Below the pieces are notes generated by a model. The model saw only the letters and a list, made by a program, of their open reading frames with translations, did not search any database and was not told the origin of the DNA. The translations under genes and the position numbers were made by a program. DNA of 46,243 bases, from contig JAPPNA010000015.1 of the NCBI GenBank assembly GCA_028873925.1, positions 1-46,243 on the forward strand, in the 5' to 3' direction. Source of the stretch: Bacteroidota bacterium (GTDB lineage Bacteria; Bacteroidota; Rhodothermia; Rhodothermales; Bin80). Below are positions 37,618 through 46,243 of this stretch, in pieces (positions within the stretch are counted from its first letter, which is position 1; each line of letters opens with the position of its first letter).

Positions 37618-38898
37618 TCAGCGCTGGCGCACGGTTGTCGTCCCGCTGATGGTCAGCCCCCGGCAGCTGTAGCTGACCTGGGTGGATTCACCGTTGTTCC
37701 ACCGGGACACATAGAAGACATCTTCGGCGGTCGGGAAGGCCGTGGCCATACGTGCGGCTCCGTCATTGTCACCGATGCGTGCATAGGCATCCGCAATGAG
37801 CCAGAAAACGGCGGCCTGTTCGCGGTCGGCCACGCCGCAGCGCGCTACAACGGTAGAATACAGGTCGGGTACGGCCCGCGCGGCAGGTGTGAAGTTCTCA
37901 TCAAGGCTTACGGCCTGATTGTAGGAATCGCGCGCGGATCGGTACTCCTCCATGTCCTGGTAGGCGAGGCCGATATTGTAATGGTCCTGAGCGAGCAGCT
38001 CAATATCGGGCAGGGCCGACAACTGCTCAAAAAGCTCAAGGGCCTGCTCATTGTCACCATCCTCAACATACATTTTCATCAGCAGGCGGAGCGTGGGCGC
38101 GCTCGGCTCCATAGCGAGCACTTTCGGGGCCAGGCCGAGCATTTCGTCGCGGTATGCCTCCTGCTGATAGAGCTCAAACAGCTGCAGGGTAATTTCCGGG
38201 TCGTCGGGATTAGCATTGTGCTGGTCTTCCAGGAAAGCGATCTGCTCGTCCGGCGGAATAACCACGAAGTACTTGCGGATCAGATTGTCAATTTCGGTCT
38301 CCTCTCCGCGCCGGTGTTGCAGTTCCCGCAGAAAATCCAGAGCGCCACCGATATCTCCGGCCTGGTAGAGTTCATTAATGAGTACATCCAGGTAGTACGG
38401 GTTGATGCGTTCCGGTGCCATGTCATAGGCCTCCCGGTACGCGACGATTGCCTCTTCCTTTATGTCGTCAAGATGCGCTATATGGGTCTGAATGAACCGT
38501 CCTTTGTCGCGCGTCCAGACAAACGGATCGACTTCCGCACCAGCGCCCTGCAATACGGGGATCACCCGGTCAAAAACAGACAGCGCGGAATCCAGCCATA
38601 CGCGCTTTCGGACCGGATCGGTCTCGGCATCGGCCAGTGCCTCGTAGATGTCAATGGCCCGCTCAAAATTTGAGTCGGAATCGCGCGGGAATCCCGGGGC
38701 ATTCGTGAGAATCCAATTGAGGTCCTGCACGGCATCCTGCCAGTTCTTGTTTTTCCAGTTCTCGTAGTAGAGGCTCCAGTGCATGCGGACCTCGTACTCC
38801 GCGTTTGCGGCATCGGTTTGGGCCTGCACCTGCAACGTAAGCGAGCCCGCATACAGGCAGGCCAGCGCCAGGGAGAGACGAATTGAAGCTGATCTCAT
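37618..38898 (-). CDS. Secreted TPR protein
   Basis: A 426-residue protein with a signal peptide (LSLALACLYAGSLTLQVQAQ) and at least six TPR-like helix pairs, for example EVDPFVWTRDKGRFIQTHIAHLDDIKEEAIVAYREAYDMAPE and YNIGLAYQDMEEYRSARDSYNQAVSLDENFTPA. It ends with SYSCRGLTISGTTTVRQR, a compact Cys-containing tail that looks like a small C-terminal domain. It is probably periplasmic or outer-membrane-linked. Its stop is about 90 bp upstream of the eno start on the same strand, so it is likely a separate or leading unit. The function is unknown. Confidence 0.8.
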   Translation of the reverse strand: MRSASIRLSLALACLYAGSLTLQVQAQTDAANAEYEVRMHWSLYYENWKNKNWQDAVQDLNWILTNAPGFPRDSDSNFERAIDIYEALADAETDPVRKRVWLDSALSVFDRVIPVLQGAGAEVDPFVWTRDKGRFIQTHIAHLDDIKEEAIVAYREAYDMAPERINPYYLDVLINELYQAGDIGGALDFLRELQHRRGEETEIDNLIRKYFVVIPPDEQIAFLEDQHNANPDDPEITLQLFELYQQEAYRDEMLGLAPKVLAMEPSAPTLRLLMKMYVEDGDNEQALELFEQLSALPDIELLAQDHYNIGLAYQDMEEYRSARDSYNQAVSLDENFTPAARAVPDLYSTVVARCGVADREQAAVFWLIADAYARIGDNDGAARMATAFPTAEDVFYVSRWNNGESTQVSYSCRGLTISGTTTVRQR

Positions 38899-39181
38899 GG
38901 TGTTCTGTCAGTTTTGGCAGGATTCGGGCCATACAGCAAAGAGGGCCGGAGACATTGCGCGTACCGCAACATGAAACTGTAGCACTTTCAAAATGGGTCC
39001 CAGCATTCTAACAGCTCCGGCAAATCATCCGGCCGCGGCGGGCATGTCCCGCCGAGTCGGTCATCGCGAAACCTCCAATATACAATCTGAACATTGCAAT
39101 TTTCGGGACTCCAGGAACAGACACACATACGGATTGCGCTTCCGCGGCTATGGAAGGGTTCAACCGAGCGCCCCCAAGGGC

Positions 39182-40459
39182 TCAACCCAACCTGCGCTTG
39201 ATGAACCAGCGCTCGCCCACATTGACGGTGACAGAGAATCCGATAAAGCGGTCGCGCACAAGATTTCGGTCCAGCGTTCCCCGAGTGCCCACCTCCAGGA
39301 CCAGATCGACGCGGGTACCGGTAAATAGCGTAGGCAATCCGAGTCCACCGGTCATGGCCATTACGTCAATTTTCGTGCCAAGCGCTGATGCCGGGCTCAC
39401 GTATAGATTGTCCCGATAGAAGCCCAGGCGGTAGGCGATGCGTGACACATAGGAATCCAGTTGACTGATGCCCGCCGGAATCCATTCAATTCCTCCTGAA
39501 TACCGCAGCCGATCATGCAGTTGCGCGGTGGAAAACCCAACCACGGGCAGTGTGGCACTGGCTTGGGACCAGGGCTCGTAGCGGACGCTAGCGGCAAAGA
39601 GCCAGTTGTTGCGCAGCTTGAATCCCGCGCCTGCGCGCAGGCTGGCAGGCAGATCGAGCTCCCCGTACACCTGCGCGCCCAGCGTATCGCGATCCAGACT
39701 CTCGCCCAGCGTGAGGGCCCGTTCGGCATTCAGTGATGCGGGCAGTGAAGCGCTCGCCCCCAGCGTGAGCTCACTTACGGGGTTACGGAACGCCATGAGC
39801 ACACCGCCGGTGGCTGTGGTCCCTCGGTATCGGGTACTGGTGGAGACGTTGGTGTAGAGAAAATCCGTGGTGTTGAAGCTGGTCCTTCGGGACTCCTCGG
39901 TGATCCCGAACAGGAAGTCGGAACTCATCCCCAGGCTAAGCCAGGGCCGTATACGCAGACCAAAGCCGACCCGCACCTGTCGCAGGCCCCCGGTGCCGCC
40001 GTGTTCAACGGTGTAGCTCATCGGATCACCGCCGGATACCGCCAGGGAGCCAGGTGTCGTTACCCGATAGTCCATACGGCTGTAGGGCTCAAGCGAAAGG
40101 CCAAGCCCGAGACGGTTGGGCAGAAGCGGAACCCCCACTTGGAAGGCATTGAAAGCTCCGCGTATCAGCTGCTCGGAATTGCCGCTGTTGTCCTGCGCCC
40201 GGATCCGATCAAAGAGAATTCCTGCCGATACCCTAACCAGGGACTGTCGGCTCCATGCACCTGGGTTTGCAAAATTCATGTAGTCGTGAGAGAACAGCGC
40301 AATGCCATCTCCTCCGAGCGAACGGGCGCGGCTGGATGCGAATGTGTGCAGCTCACCCACCCCGTAGCGTGAATAGAGTGATCCGTCATTACGCCCCTGC
40401 GCACGGGCATCTGCGAGGCCGATACCTGAGACCACAAATATGGCAAGTAGCTTTTTCAC
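39182..40459 (-). CDS. Outer-membrane beta-barrel protein
   Basis: A 425-residue protein with a signal peptide (LLAIFVVSGIGLADARAQ) and a sequence of alternating polar/hydrophobic strands typical of outer-membrane barrels: YSRYGVGELHTFASSRARSLGG, RLGLGLSLEPYSRMDYRVTTPGS, RVGFGLRIRPWLSLGMSSDFLFG. The end IGFSVTVNVGERWFIKRRLG has an aromatic/basic finish. The motif ARSLGGDGIALFSHDYMNFANPGAW resembles the N-terminus of FadL/OmpP1-type transporters in Bacteroidota. It uses a GTG start that overlaps the stop of the DUF4270-like gene by 4 nt (GTGA), so translation is coupled. Confidence 0.8.
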   Translation of the reverse strand: MKKLLAIFVVSGIGLADARAQGRNDGSLYSRYGVGELHTFASSRARSLGGDGIALFSHDYMNFANPGAWSRQSLVRVSAGILFDRIRAQDNSGNSEQLIRGAFNAFQVGVPLLPNRLGLGLSLEPYSRMDYRVTTPGSLAVSGGDPMSYTVEHGGTGGLRQVRVGFGLRIRPWLSLGMSSDFLFGITEESRRTSFNTTDFLYTNVSTSTRYRGTTATGGVLMAFRNPVSELTLGASASLPASLNAERALTLGESLDRDTLGAQVYGELDLPASLRAGAGFKLRNNWLFAASVRYEPWSQASATLPVVGFSTAQLHDRLRYSGGIEWIPAGISQLDSYVSRIAYRLGFYRDNLYVSPASALGTKIDVMAMTGGLGLPTLFTGTRVDLVLEVGTRGTLDRNLVRDRFIGFSVTVNVGERWFIKRRLG

Positions 40460-41574
40460 TGCGACAGGATTATGTGGGCCTGTGGTGCCGGGCCCTGGGT
40501 GTGCAGCAGGGCGACATCTAGGGAGTTGTCCGGCACCGGAGCGCGGATTTCCAGATAAGCAAAGGTTTCACTGCCCACCAGGACCCGCTGCAGGTATGTC
40601 GTCAGATCTGCACTCTGAAAGCGGTAGGTACCCTGGGTGTTGCGCTCGGCCTCGCCAAGAAAGGTTGCAGACTGTGTCGTATCACTGGGAACGGCGACCA
40701 GCTGGAGCTGCTGAATCTGAGGGCGAAGAAAGCCCGGCGGTGCCATAGCCCCTTCCAGCGTATCGGCCGTTACGGTCACTACGGCCCCGTTGATCGGTAC
40801 GTCCTCGTATGCCTTCAGACCGAATTTGAGCTTGATCACCGGTCCTGCGCCATCCTGAAACAGGATGGTGTTGTCGGGAATCATTGATGCCCCGGAGCGC
40901 TGAACACCCGTGAAGGTCCTGCTGAGGTCAAACGACACGGTGCCGCCGGTCGTGTTGAGTCTGAGTCTGCTGCCGGTGAGCCGAAAACCGACCACAGCAT
41001 TGCCCTGGGAAGCTGACAGGCTGAATCCTCTAAACAGCGAGTCCACACGGGCCCCACGCAGGACGGTGTCGTATCGGTCCAGCCACGATCTCGGTAGCGG
41101 GGCGGTAACTTGCGTGTCGGCGGCGGCAAACGTTACGCTGGTGACCCGGTCACCGGTCATCAGTGTAGTGTCAGCCTGATAGCCGGTCGGATCCCAGAGA
41201 TCGGCCAGATTGAAAATGTCCAGGGTTAGGGAGGCCAATGTGTCTCCATACAGGTAGCTGCGTGACAGTACGAGTTCCGCGCTGCGCGTCGTGCTGGTAT
41301 CTCCGGCGGTGAAAGCTCCAGAGAAACCGATATACGCGGTAGCGTCAATCGTACCGGCCAGCGGATCGTCCACGCGTCCTGCCAGGACGCGCGATAGGCC
41401 GCCGGTATAGTCCGCCAGGCCTGAGGGGGCGATTTCGGTGAGGGCCAGTGATCGGGCACTGGGTCCGAATTCGGTTCCCAGCAGGTCCACCCCTACATCA
41501 GAAACAGTATCCGTACAGGCAGCTGCGGCAAAAAGCAGTATTGCGGCGGAAAACCTGGGATATGCCGTGTTCAT
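40456..41574 (-). CDS. DUF4270-like lipoprotein
   Basis: A 372-residue lipoprotein: the signal FSAAILLFAAAAC has a lipobox with the mature Cys at about residue 20. After the anchor comes DTVSDVGVDLLG, the usual opening of DUF4270 proteins. The body is beta-rich. In Bacteroidota a DUF4270 gene commonly follows the short starch-synthase gene, and the same order is seen here (starch synthase, then this gene, then the barrel). It overlaps the barrel gene by GTGA. The function is unknown; an outer-membrane surface or periplasmic location is likely. Confidence 0.72.
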   Translation of the reverse strand: MNTAYPRFSAAILLFAAAACTDTVSDVGVDLLGTEFGPSARSLALTEIAPSGLADYTGGLSRVLAGRVDDPLAGTIDATAYIGFSGAFTAGDTSTTRSAELVLSRSYLYGDTLASLTLDIFNLADLWDPTGYQADTTLMTGDRVTSVTFAAADTQVTAPLPRSWLDRYDTVLRGARVDSLFRGFSLSASQGNAVVGFRLTGSRLRLNTTGGTVSFDLSRTFTGVQRSGASMIPDNTILFQDGAGPVIKLKFGLKAYEDVPINGAVVTVTADTLEGAMAPPGFLRPQIQQLQLVAVPSDTTQSATFLGEAERNTQGTYRFQSADLTTYLQRVLVGSETFAYLEIRAPVPDNSLDVALLHTQGPAPQAHIILSQ

Positions 41575-41870
41575 GCGCGCTTAACGTCCGAAAAAGGCGA
41601 ATTCGTACAAACTCAACATGGCACTGACTTGTTTCTGATGTGCCCTCACCGCATGTGGCGGCCCACATCTTGCGTGCAAGCCTAAGCCATCACATGTTTA
41701 CTACCACAGACCGGCCTTCGCAGCCCAATGGCGTTGCATGCCCAAAAACGGCCCACTCCAACTTTGCGGCAGATCCGCCAGGATCGGGAATTTCCGGTCA
41801 GGTAGGATGCGTGTGCCTTGAAGCCGGTGCTGGCCCCGGACCTGCCGCGCGTCTGCGCCAAGAGGGGCCA

Positions 41871-42698
41871 CTACTTTGCCGGGTCCCCTAGTGCGGATTC
41901 GTACAGCTTAATGGTCTGCTCCGCAATCTCACTGGCGTTTCCCAAGAGCTGAACAGCTTCCTTGGCGGGAGGCACCGAATCAGGGAACGCGCTGAGGTCC
42001 GAATACTTAAGTCCGACATCGGCAATGGGCTGCCCGATAAACTCTGTCAGATCAGATGGAGCCGATCCGTTGAGCATCTGAAGCCGGCTGAGCTGCGATG
42101 CGAGCGCGGGCGTGAGATTGGCATCGGGTTCCACATTGTCGGGCGTATAAATCACACGCGTATCAGCAAACAGCGAATGGTCGGATTTCTCACGGTATTC
42201 GCTCGTTGACAGGAGCACCGGCAGCAGGCCGCTGATCCAGCCGAAGGCGTGTACAATATCAGGCTTCCAGCGCAGTCGGCGGACCGTTTCAAGCACGGAG
42301 CGGCAGAAGAACATTGATCGCTCGTGGTTGTCCTGATACAGCCGGCCTTCCTTGTCCTGATGCAGCCCTTTTCGTTTGAAGAAGCGGGCATTGTCCATGA
42401 AGTACACCTGCAGGCGGATGCCGGGAATGGAGGCCACCTTGACCTTAAGCGTTTCCTTACCTCCGCCCATAGGGATCGAGGCCCCGCAGAGCCGTATGAC
42501 CTCATGGAGGCGGTTACGGCGCTCGCTGATAAGCCCGTACCGGGGCATCATGATCCGCGTTTCAAATTGCCCGCTGACATGCAGGCTTTCCGACAGGTGC
42601 CGCGCCAGGGGTCCGATGGCGCTGCTTTCAGCTTTGGTAAACGGTGCAACTTCTCCGGTCACAAATAATACCTTCACGCGTTGCACCATAGCGGCCAC
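41871..42698 (-). CDS. Starch/glycogen synthase-like GT5 domain protein
   Basis: A 275-residue protein equal to the N-terminal half of a GT5 glycogen synthase. VKVLFVTGEVAPFTKAESSAIGPLARHL matches the ADP-glucose-binding N-terminus, and PDIVHAFGWISGLLPVLL matches the next conserved strand. The usual KxGGL motif reads KAESSAIG, so the classical nucleotide-sugar lysine loop is altered, and the C-terminal Rossmann domain is absent. Such short GT5-only proteins are known in Bacteroidota, so this is probably a lineage feature rather than a truncation. ATGs at 42698 and 42689 are both possible. It precedes the DUF4270-like gene, a conserved pairing. Confidence 0.82.
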   Translation of the reverse strand: MAAMVQRVKVLFVTGEVAPFTKAESSAIGPLARHLSESLHVSGQFETRIMMPRYGLISERRNRLHEVIRLCGASIPMGGGKETLKVKVASIPGIRLQVYFMDNARFFKRKGLHQDKEGRLYQDNHERSMFFCRSVLETVRRLRWKPDIVHAFGWISGLLPVLLSTSEYREKSDHSLFADTRVIYTPDNVEPDANLTPALASQLSRLQMLNGSAPSDLTEFIGQPIADVGLKYSDLSAFPDSVPPAKEAVQLLGNASEIAEQTIKLYESALGDPAK

Positions 42699-43185
42699 GG
42701 GCTTAGTTCAGCTGATTCAGTTCAAGGGGCCCGGAAGCAGTTCCAAGGCCTCATTGTCGTAATATAACAAACTGGGTTTAAGAATCCAAACCCTGGAATC
42801 TGTTCAGTTTTGATGAATTCTCCGAAAGCGGTGAGCCTTGCTGAATCCGAGACAGTAAAGGTCTCCGGTCCGGTTTTCCGTCGGACCCTTGGTTGGCTGT
42901 TTCCCGGCGAACAGACTGAAATGAACGGCCAGGCGCTTGCAATACCGCGGTGCGTGTGCGATGCCTCCCTGGGGATCCGAGCGTCTCGTCCCGTGCTGTT
43001 GGCGGCGGTTGTCTGCTTCGGGCCTATGCCCGCGTGCATGGGGGCGCGTAGGGCACCGGTGCGGTGGCAATCCAACTCTCAGGTACATGGGTGACGCAGT
43101 GGTGTCGGAGCCGGGTAAATCTGCCCATCAGGGCTGCGGGATTACGCGGCCGGTAAAACGTGAAAGCAGGCAAAGCGCGTGAATC
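42699..43185. other. Divergent intergenic region before nagB
   Basis: 487 bp between the starch-synthase-like gene and the NagB fusion. No gene is recognised; the short open frames have no motif. The last 31 bp (43155-43187) resemble the first bases of the window (3-34): AACGTGAAA, AGGCAAA and GTGA-TCA occur in the same order and spacing. Confidence 0.5.
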
Positions 43186-45090
43186 ATGATTAGTCCAAGG
43201 GCCTCTGAAAGTTGGGCTTTATCCCGGCGGGAGCGTGTGCCTGTTCACATTTTTGAGGATCCCGGCCAGGTCGCGCACGAAGTGGCGCATCACATCGCTA
43301 AAGTGATCCGGCACCGGAATACGGAGGGCTGGCGAACGGTGTTGGGCCTGACGACGGGATCAACGCCACTGGGTGTATATAAGGAGCTGATTCGTCTTCA
43401 CCGGCATGACGGGCTGGATTTTTCCGGGGTGGTGACCTTCAACCTGAACGAATACTATCCGATGGAGCGGTCCAGCCTGCAGAGCTACCACCGGTTCATG
43501 CGGGAGCACCTGTTTGATCACATCAATGTGCCGGAGAGTCAGATTCACATGCCCAACGGAGAGTTATCTGCAGCGGAGGTGGACAACTGGTGCACCGACT
43601 ATGAGACCGCTATTGGTGAGGCCGGCGGACTGGACCTGGTGCTGCTAAGGATCGGGCGCAGTGGCCATATAGGATTTAATGAGCCGGGTAGTGGTCGACG
43701 GGCGCGGACGCGTGCCGTGATTCTGGACGAGATCACCCGCAAAGATGCGGCGAGCAGTTTTTTTGGCGAAGAAAACGTGCCCCGCCGGGGACTGACCATG
43801 GGGGTCGGCACAATTCTGGATGCCCGGGAGGTCCTGCTGATGGCGACCGGGGAGGGTAAGTCCAACATTATCAGACGTGCCGTTGAAGAGCCGGTCTGCG
43901 ACGAGGTTACGGCCTCCTATCTTCAGGACCACCCGAGCAGCGCCATTTATCTGGATAAGGGGGCGGCCGGCGGGCTCACCCGCGAACAGACTCCCTGGCT
44001 TGCCGCAAATGTGGAGTGGGATCTGCCCATGGCTAAGCGGGCCATCATTTGGCTGAGCGAGAAGCTGAACAAGGCCATACCACGTCTGGAGGCGGCCGAT
44101 TTCCACAACAGCCATCTGCACAGCCTGGTTTACGCGCATCCGCAGATTGACGAGTTGTGCCTGAGTGTGTTTGAGGACCTGCTTCAGCGGGTATACTATC
44201 GGGCCCAGCTACCGGCTGGTAAGCAGGTTATTCTGTTCAGCCCGCATCCGGACGATGATGTTATTTCCATGGGGGGTATGCTGGACAAACTGGTCCGCAA
44301 TGATAACGAGATCATTGTGGCCTACATGACGAACGGATCGGTGGCGGTGTTTGATGCCGATGTGACGCGGTATCTGGATTTCGTGGAAATGTGTCTTGAG
44401 GACCTGGGCATCAGCGGTCGTGCGGCTGCGGAGTATCGTGCCCGTCGGCAGGAGATACTGGATTTTCTGGCCACAAAGCAGCCCGCACAGGTGGATATGG
44501 GCGAGGTGCAGCACATTAAGGCCAGTATCCGCTACTCTGAGGCTGTGGCCGGTATTGAGGTGCTCGGACTCGGGCGCGAAAACGCCCGATTCATTGATCT
44601 GCCGTTCTATCAGACGGGGCGTGTCGGCAAAAAGCCGATCGGGTCGGACGATGTGCGGATCATCCTGGATCTGATGGAAGAGCGCCAGCCGGATCACATT
44701 TTTGTAGCCGGTGATCTCTCTGACCCGCACGGGACGCATCGCAAATGTTACGTCGCGATCCAACAGGCACTGGAGCGTTATAACGCGGAGGGCTCGGGCA
44801 TCGGTAAGCCTCCCAAAGTGTGGCTGTATCGCGGGGCGTGGCAGGAGTGGGAAATCCACCAGGCTGACGTATTCACGCCAATCTCAAAGGCGGAGATGGC
44901 CCGGAAGATTGAGGCTATATTCAAGCATGAGAGCCAGAAAGACCGGGCGATGTTCCCCGGTGCGCACGACGATCGTGAGTTCTGGCAGCGGGCGCACGAC
45001 CGCAATACCGGCACGGCCGCAGCGCTCAACCGCTTGGGCCTGCCGGAATTCTACGCGGCCGAAGCCTTTGTGACCGGCTATTCCATGTAG
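43186..45090 (+). CDS. nagB: Glucosamine-6-phosphate deaminase fused to a PIG-L deacetylase
   Basis: A 634-residue fusion. Residues about 15-290 form a NagB/SIS-like domain: LTTGSTPLGVY, TFNLNEYYPM, RSGHIGFNEPGS and GVGTILDAREVLLMATGEGK. Residues about 345-560 form a PIG-L (LmbE) zinc deacetylase with SPHPDDDVISMGG (PHPDDD at 353-358) and DPHGTHRKC. The pairing suggests that N-acetylglucosamine-6-phosphate or a related amino sugar is deacetylated and deaminated in one polypeptide; such fusions are known in Bacteroidota. The NagB catalytic-base position (E. coli D72, in FNMDEY) reads Asn here (FNLNEYY, N88), and the usual GVDGHIAFNEP reads GRSGHIGFNEP, so NagB activity is uncertain. Start: ATG at 43186. 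Confidence 0.92.
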   Translation: MISPRASESWALSRRERVPVHIFEDPGQVAHEVAHHIAKVIRHRNTEGWRTVLGLTTGSTPLGVYKELIRLHRHDGLDFSGVVTFNLNEYYPMERSSLQSYHRFMREHLFDHINVPESQIHMPNGELSAAEVDNWCTDYETAIGEAGGLDLVLLRIGRSGHIGFNEPGSGRRARTRAVILDEITRKDAASSFFGEENVPRRGLTMGVGTILDAREVLLMATGEGKSNIIRRAVEEPVCDEVTASYLQDHPSSAIYLDKGAAGGLTREQTPWLAANVEWDLPMAKRAIIWLSEKLNKAIPRLEAADFHNSHLHSLVYAHPQIDELCLSVFEDLLQRVYYRAQLPAGKQVILFSPHPDDDVISMGGMLDKLVRNDNEIIVAYMTNGSVAVFDADVTRYLDFVEMCLEDLGISGRAAAEYRARRQEILDFLATKQPAQVDMGEVQHIKASIRYSEAVAGIEVLGLGRENARFIDLPFYQTGRVGKKPIGSDDVRIILDLMEERQPDHIFVAGDLSDPHGTHRKCYVAIQQALERYNAEGSGIGKPPKVWLYRGAWQEWEIHQADVFTPISKAEMARKIEAIFKHESQKDRAMFPGAHDDREFWQRAHDRNTGTAAALNRLGLPEFYAAEAFVTGYSM

Positions 45091-45093
45091 CGG

Positions 45094-45582
45094 TCAGCTG
45101 ATGTGGCAGTGAGCCAGGCCGCGTTTTTCCAAGTAGCGCTGATGGAATTCTTCCGCCCGGTAGAACGGGCCAGCGGGTTGGATTTCGGTTACGATGGGCC
45201 GTTGCAGCAAGGCCTGCCTCCGTTCGCGCGACGCTTTGGCGGCTGTCGTTTGCTCAACGCTGTGGCAGAAGATCACAGACCGATACTGTGAGCCGATGTC
45301 CGGTCCCTGCCGGTTCCGCGTGGTCGGGTTGTGATTGTCCCAGAATACTTCCAGCAGACCAGCATAGCTGATGACAGCCGGATCGAATTCAACCTCTACG
45401 ACTTCCGCATGCCCGGTGCGATCCGTGCATACGTCCCGGTAGGTCGGATCCCGGGTGGTGCCGCCGGCATAGCCGACAGCGGTGCTCATGACTCCCTGAG
45501 TGCGTCGGAAAGCGGCTTCCACCCCCCAGAAACAGCCAGCCCCAAAGGTCGCTTTCTGAAGTGTCAGATCAGTTCGCTGCAT
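45094..45582 (-). CDS. msrA: Peptide methionine sulfoxide reductase A
   Basis: A 162-residue enzyme that repairs oxidised methionine (S-sulfoxide). The catalytic motif GCFWGVEAAFRRTQGV is at the N-terminus, followed by VGYAGGTTRDPTYRDVCTDRTGHAEVVEV and the conserved DIGSQYRSVIF. The length is standard. It lies 3 bp from the end of the nagB fusion, convergent. There is no MsrB domain fused. Confidence 0.96.
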   Translation of the reverse strand: MQRTDLTLQKATFGAGCFWGVEAAFRRTQGVMSTAVGYAGGTTRDPTYRDVCTDRTGHAEVVEVEFDPAVISYAGLLEVFWDNHNPTTRNRQGPDIGSQYRSVIFCHSVEQTTAAKASRERRQALLQRPIVTEIQPAGPFYRAEEFHQRYLEKRGLAHCHIS

Positions 45583-46243
45583 ATGCGCAGTGATTGGTGT
45601 TGGAACACTTATATGCCGTTGGAGGCCGTGAAGATTGCTGCGTTTACGGCCTGGTCGGACATTGCGTGGCAGCTTCCACGGTCAGCGTTTCGGGTCAAAC
45701 GCCTGGTGCTGCCTTCGGATCATAACAGCGGCCGCCCGCGGATGTCAAGGGGCCATAGACAATCCCGATGCAGGTCTTTACCGTGACCGAACCTTAGGCC
45801 CGAGGCATACTCAGCTGCCTTTGCGGATGCACTGTTAGGGCTCACTTCCTTCTCAGTGAGCGCTTGGTGATGGGACGGACTCTCGCTTGGCACCGGTCAA
45901 ACTGACCTCATGCCCCAAGTACATTTGCCTGGCTGTGACGCTGGTAAATCACAGCGGGACGGATAGCCGCCCGCCGGGTCTCACAATTTCCAAGAGGAAC
46001 TGTCTGCACGGGTAAGGGCCCTGCATTCAACCGAATTCCGGAATCGGCATCCTTAATCGGGATCCGCACCCGGTTGTTTGTCCGGGCCAGTCACGCAACC
46101 GGCACCACCACCGGGTGGCAGCGCTATTGCGGGGCGGCACTGTGGGCCAGGCCGGAAGTGGATCGTACGCCTAGCTCTCGTAATGGGAATTATATATTTA
46201 ACTGCAACCTTTGTCCGCCCCTCCGGGGTGTCTTCGCCATTTT
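45583..46243. other. Right-edge region without a recognised gene
   Basis: 661 bp without a clear gene, RNA or repeat. Short open frames on the plus strand (for example 45635-45838) have no motifs. The last 60 bp are AT-rich (attatatatttaactgc) and could be the promoter area of a gene outside the window, with a small hairpin (CCCC/GGGG) at 46217-46230. Confidence 0.5.

Noticed and set aside
37612-38673. 353-codon plus-strand frame opposite the TPR gene
   Set aside because: Antisense to a signal-peptide TPR protein that reads convincingly on the minus strand.
42810-43094. Plus-strand frame of 94 codons upstream of nagB
   Set aside because: No ribosome binding site or motif, and unusual residue use.

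Overview
The window (46,243 bp, fairly GC-rich) looks like chromosomal DNA of a Bacteroidota/Rhodothermota-type Gram-negative bacterium. Four things point there: a secreted propeller protein with a type IX secretion (T9SS) C-terminal sorting domain (24586-25908), a Bacteroidota-type LptD-like outer-membrane protein (32831-35536), a short GT5-only starch synthase next to a DUF4270-type lipoprotein (40456-42698), and a NagB/PIG-L fusion (43186-45090). No rRNA, tRNA or CRISPR array was found. The assignment is inference from gene content, not from a marker-gene tree.

Left part (1-13605): a lipid ABC transporter pair (MlaF/MlaE-like) faces away from radA. radA is followed by a tight cluster of an ECF sigma factor, a one-TM anti-sigma-like protein and a signal-peptide coiled-coil protein. 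After a 394 bp gap comes a second secreted protein whose C-terminus resembles the first and which carries an internal 87-residue duplication. Then follow apt and ridA (convergent, sharing CTAG for both stops), an SDR protein without the usual YxxxK, mnmA and a small lipoprotein. Last is a two-gene unit, a MerR-type regulator and a VIT/von Willebrand A protein, preceded by a perfect 9-bp inverted repeat that overlaps the regulator's ribosome binding site.

Middle (13606-18895): a decaying, gene-poor accessory stretch. It holds a C-terminal beta-lactamase-family remnant, an intact secreted helical protein, an M15-type peptidase gene broken by two apparent frameshifts, an ORF-less group II intron whose first 178 bp are present twice in tandem, and a hairpin-rich segment that may be a structured RNA.

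Right part (18896-46243): compact housekeeping DNA. It contains ppdK and topA (divergent), the T9SS propeller protein, rsgA, a 74-residue small protein, lon, a DUF3467 protein, an LptF/LptG-family permease, sucC, a GNAT acetyltransferase, lptD, ftsB and eno (coupled), a secreted TPR protein, an outer-membrane barrel and DUF4270-like lipoprotein (overlapping by GTGA), a GT5 starch-synthase-like protein, the NagB/PIG-L fusion and msrA. Several convergent pairs overlap at their stop codons (7633-7636, 30102-30105, 32831-32836). Envelope biogenesis is the recurrent theme (MlaEF, LptD, LptF/G, FtsB, OMPs, lipoproteins, T9SS cargo), alongside protein quality control and repair (lon, msrA, radA) and central carbon metabolism (ppdK, eno, sucC, nagB).
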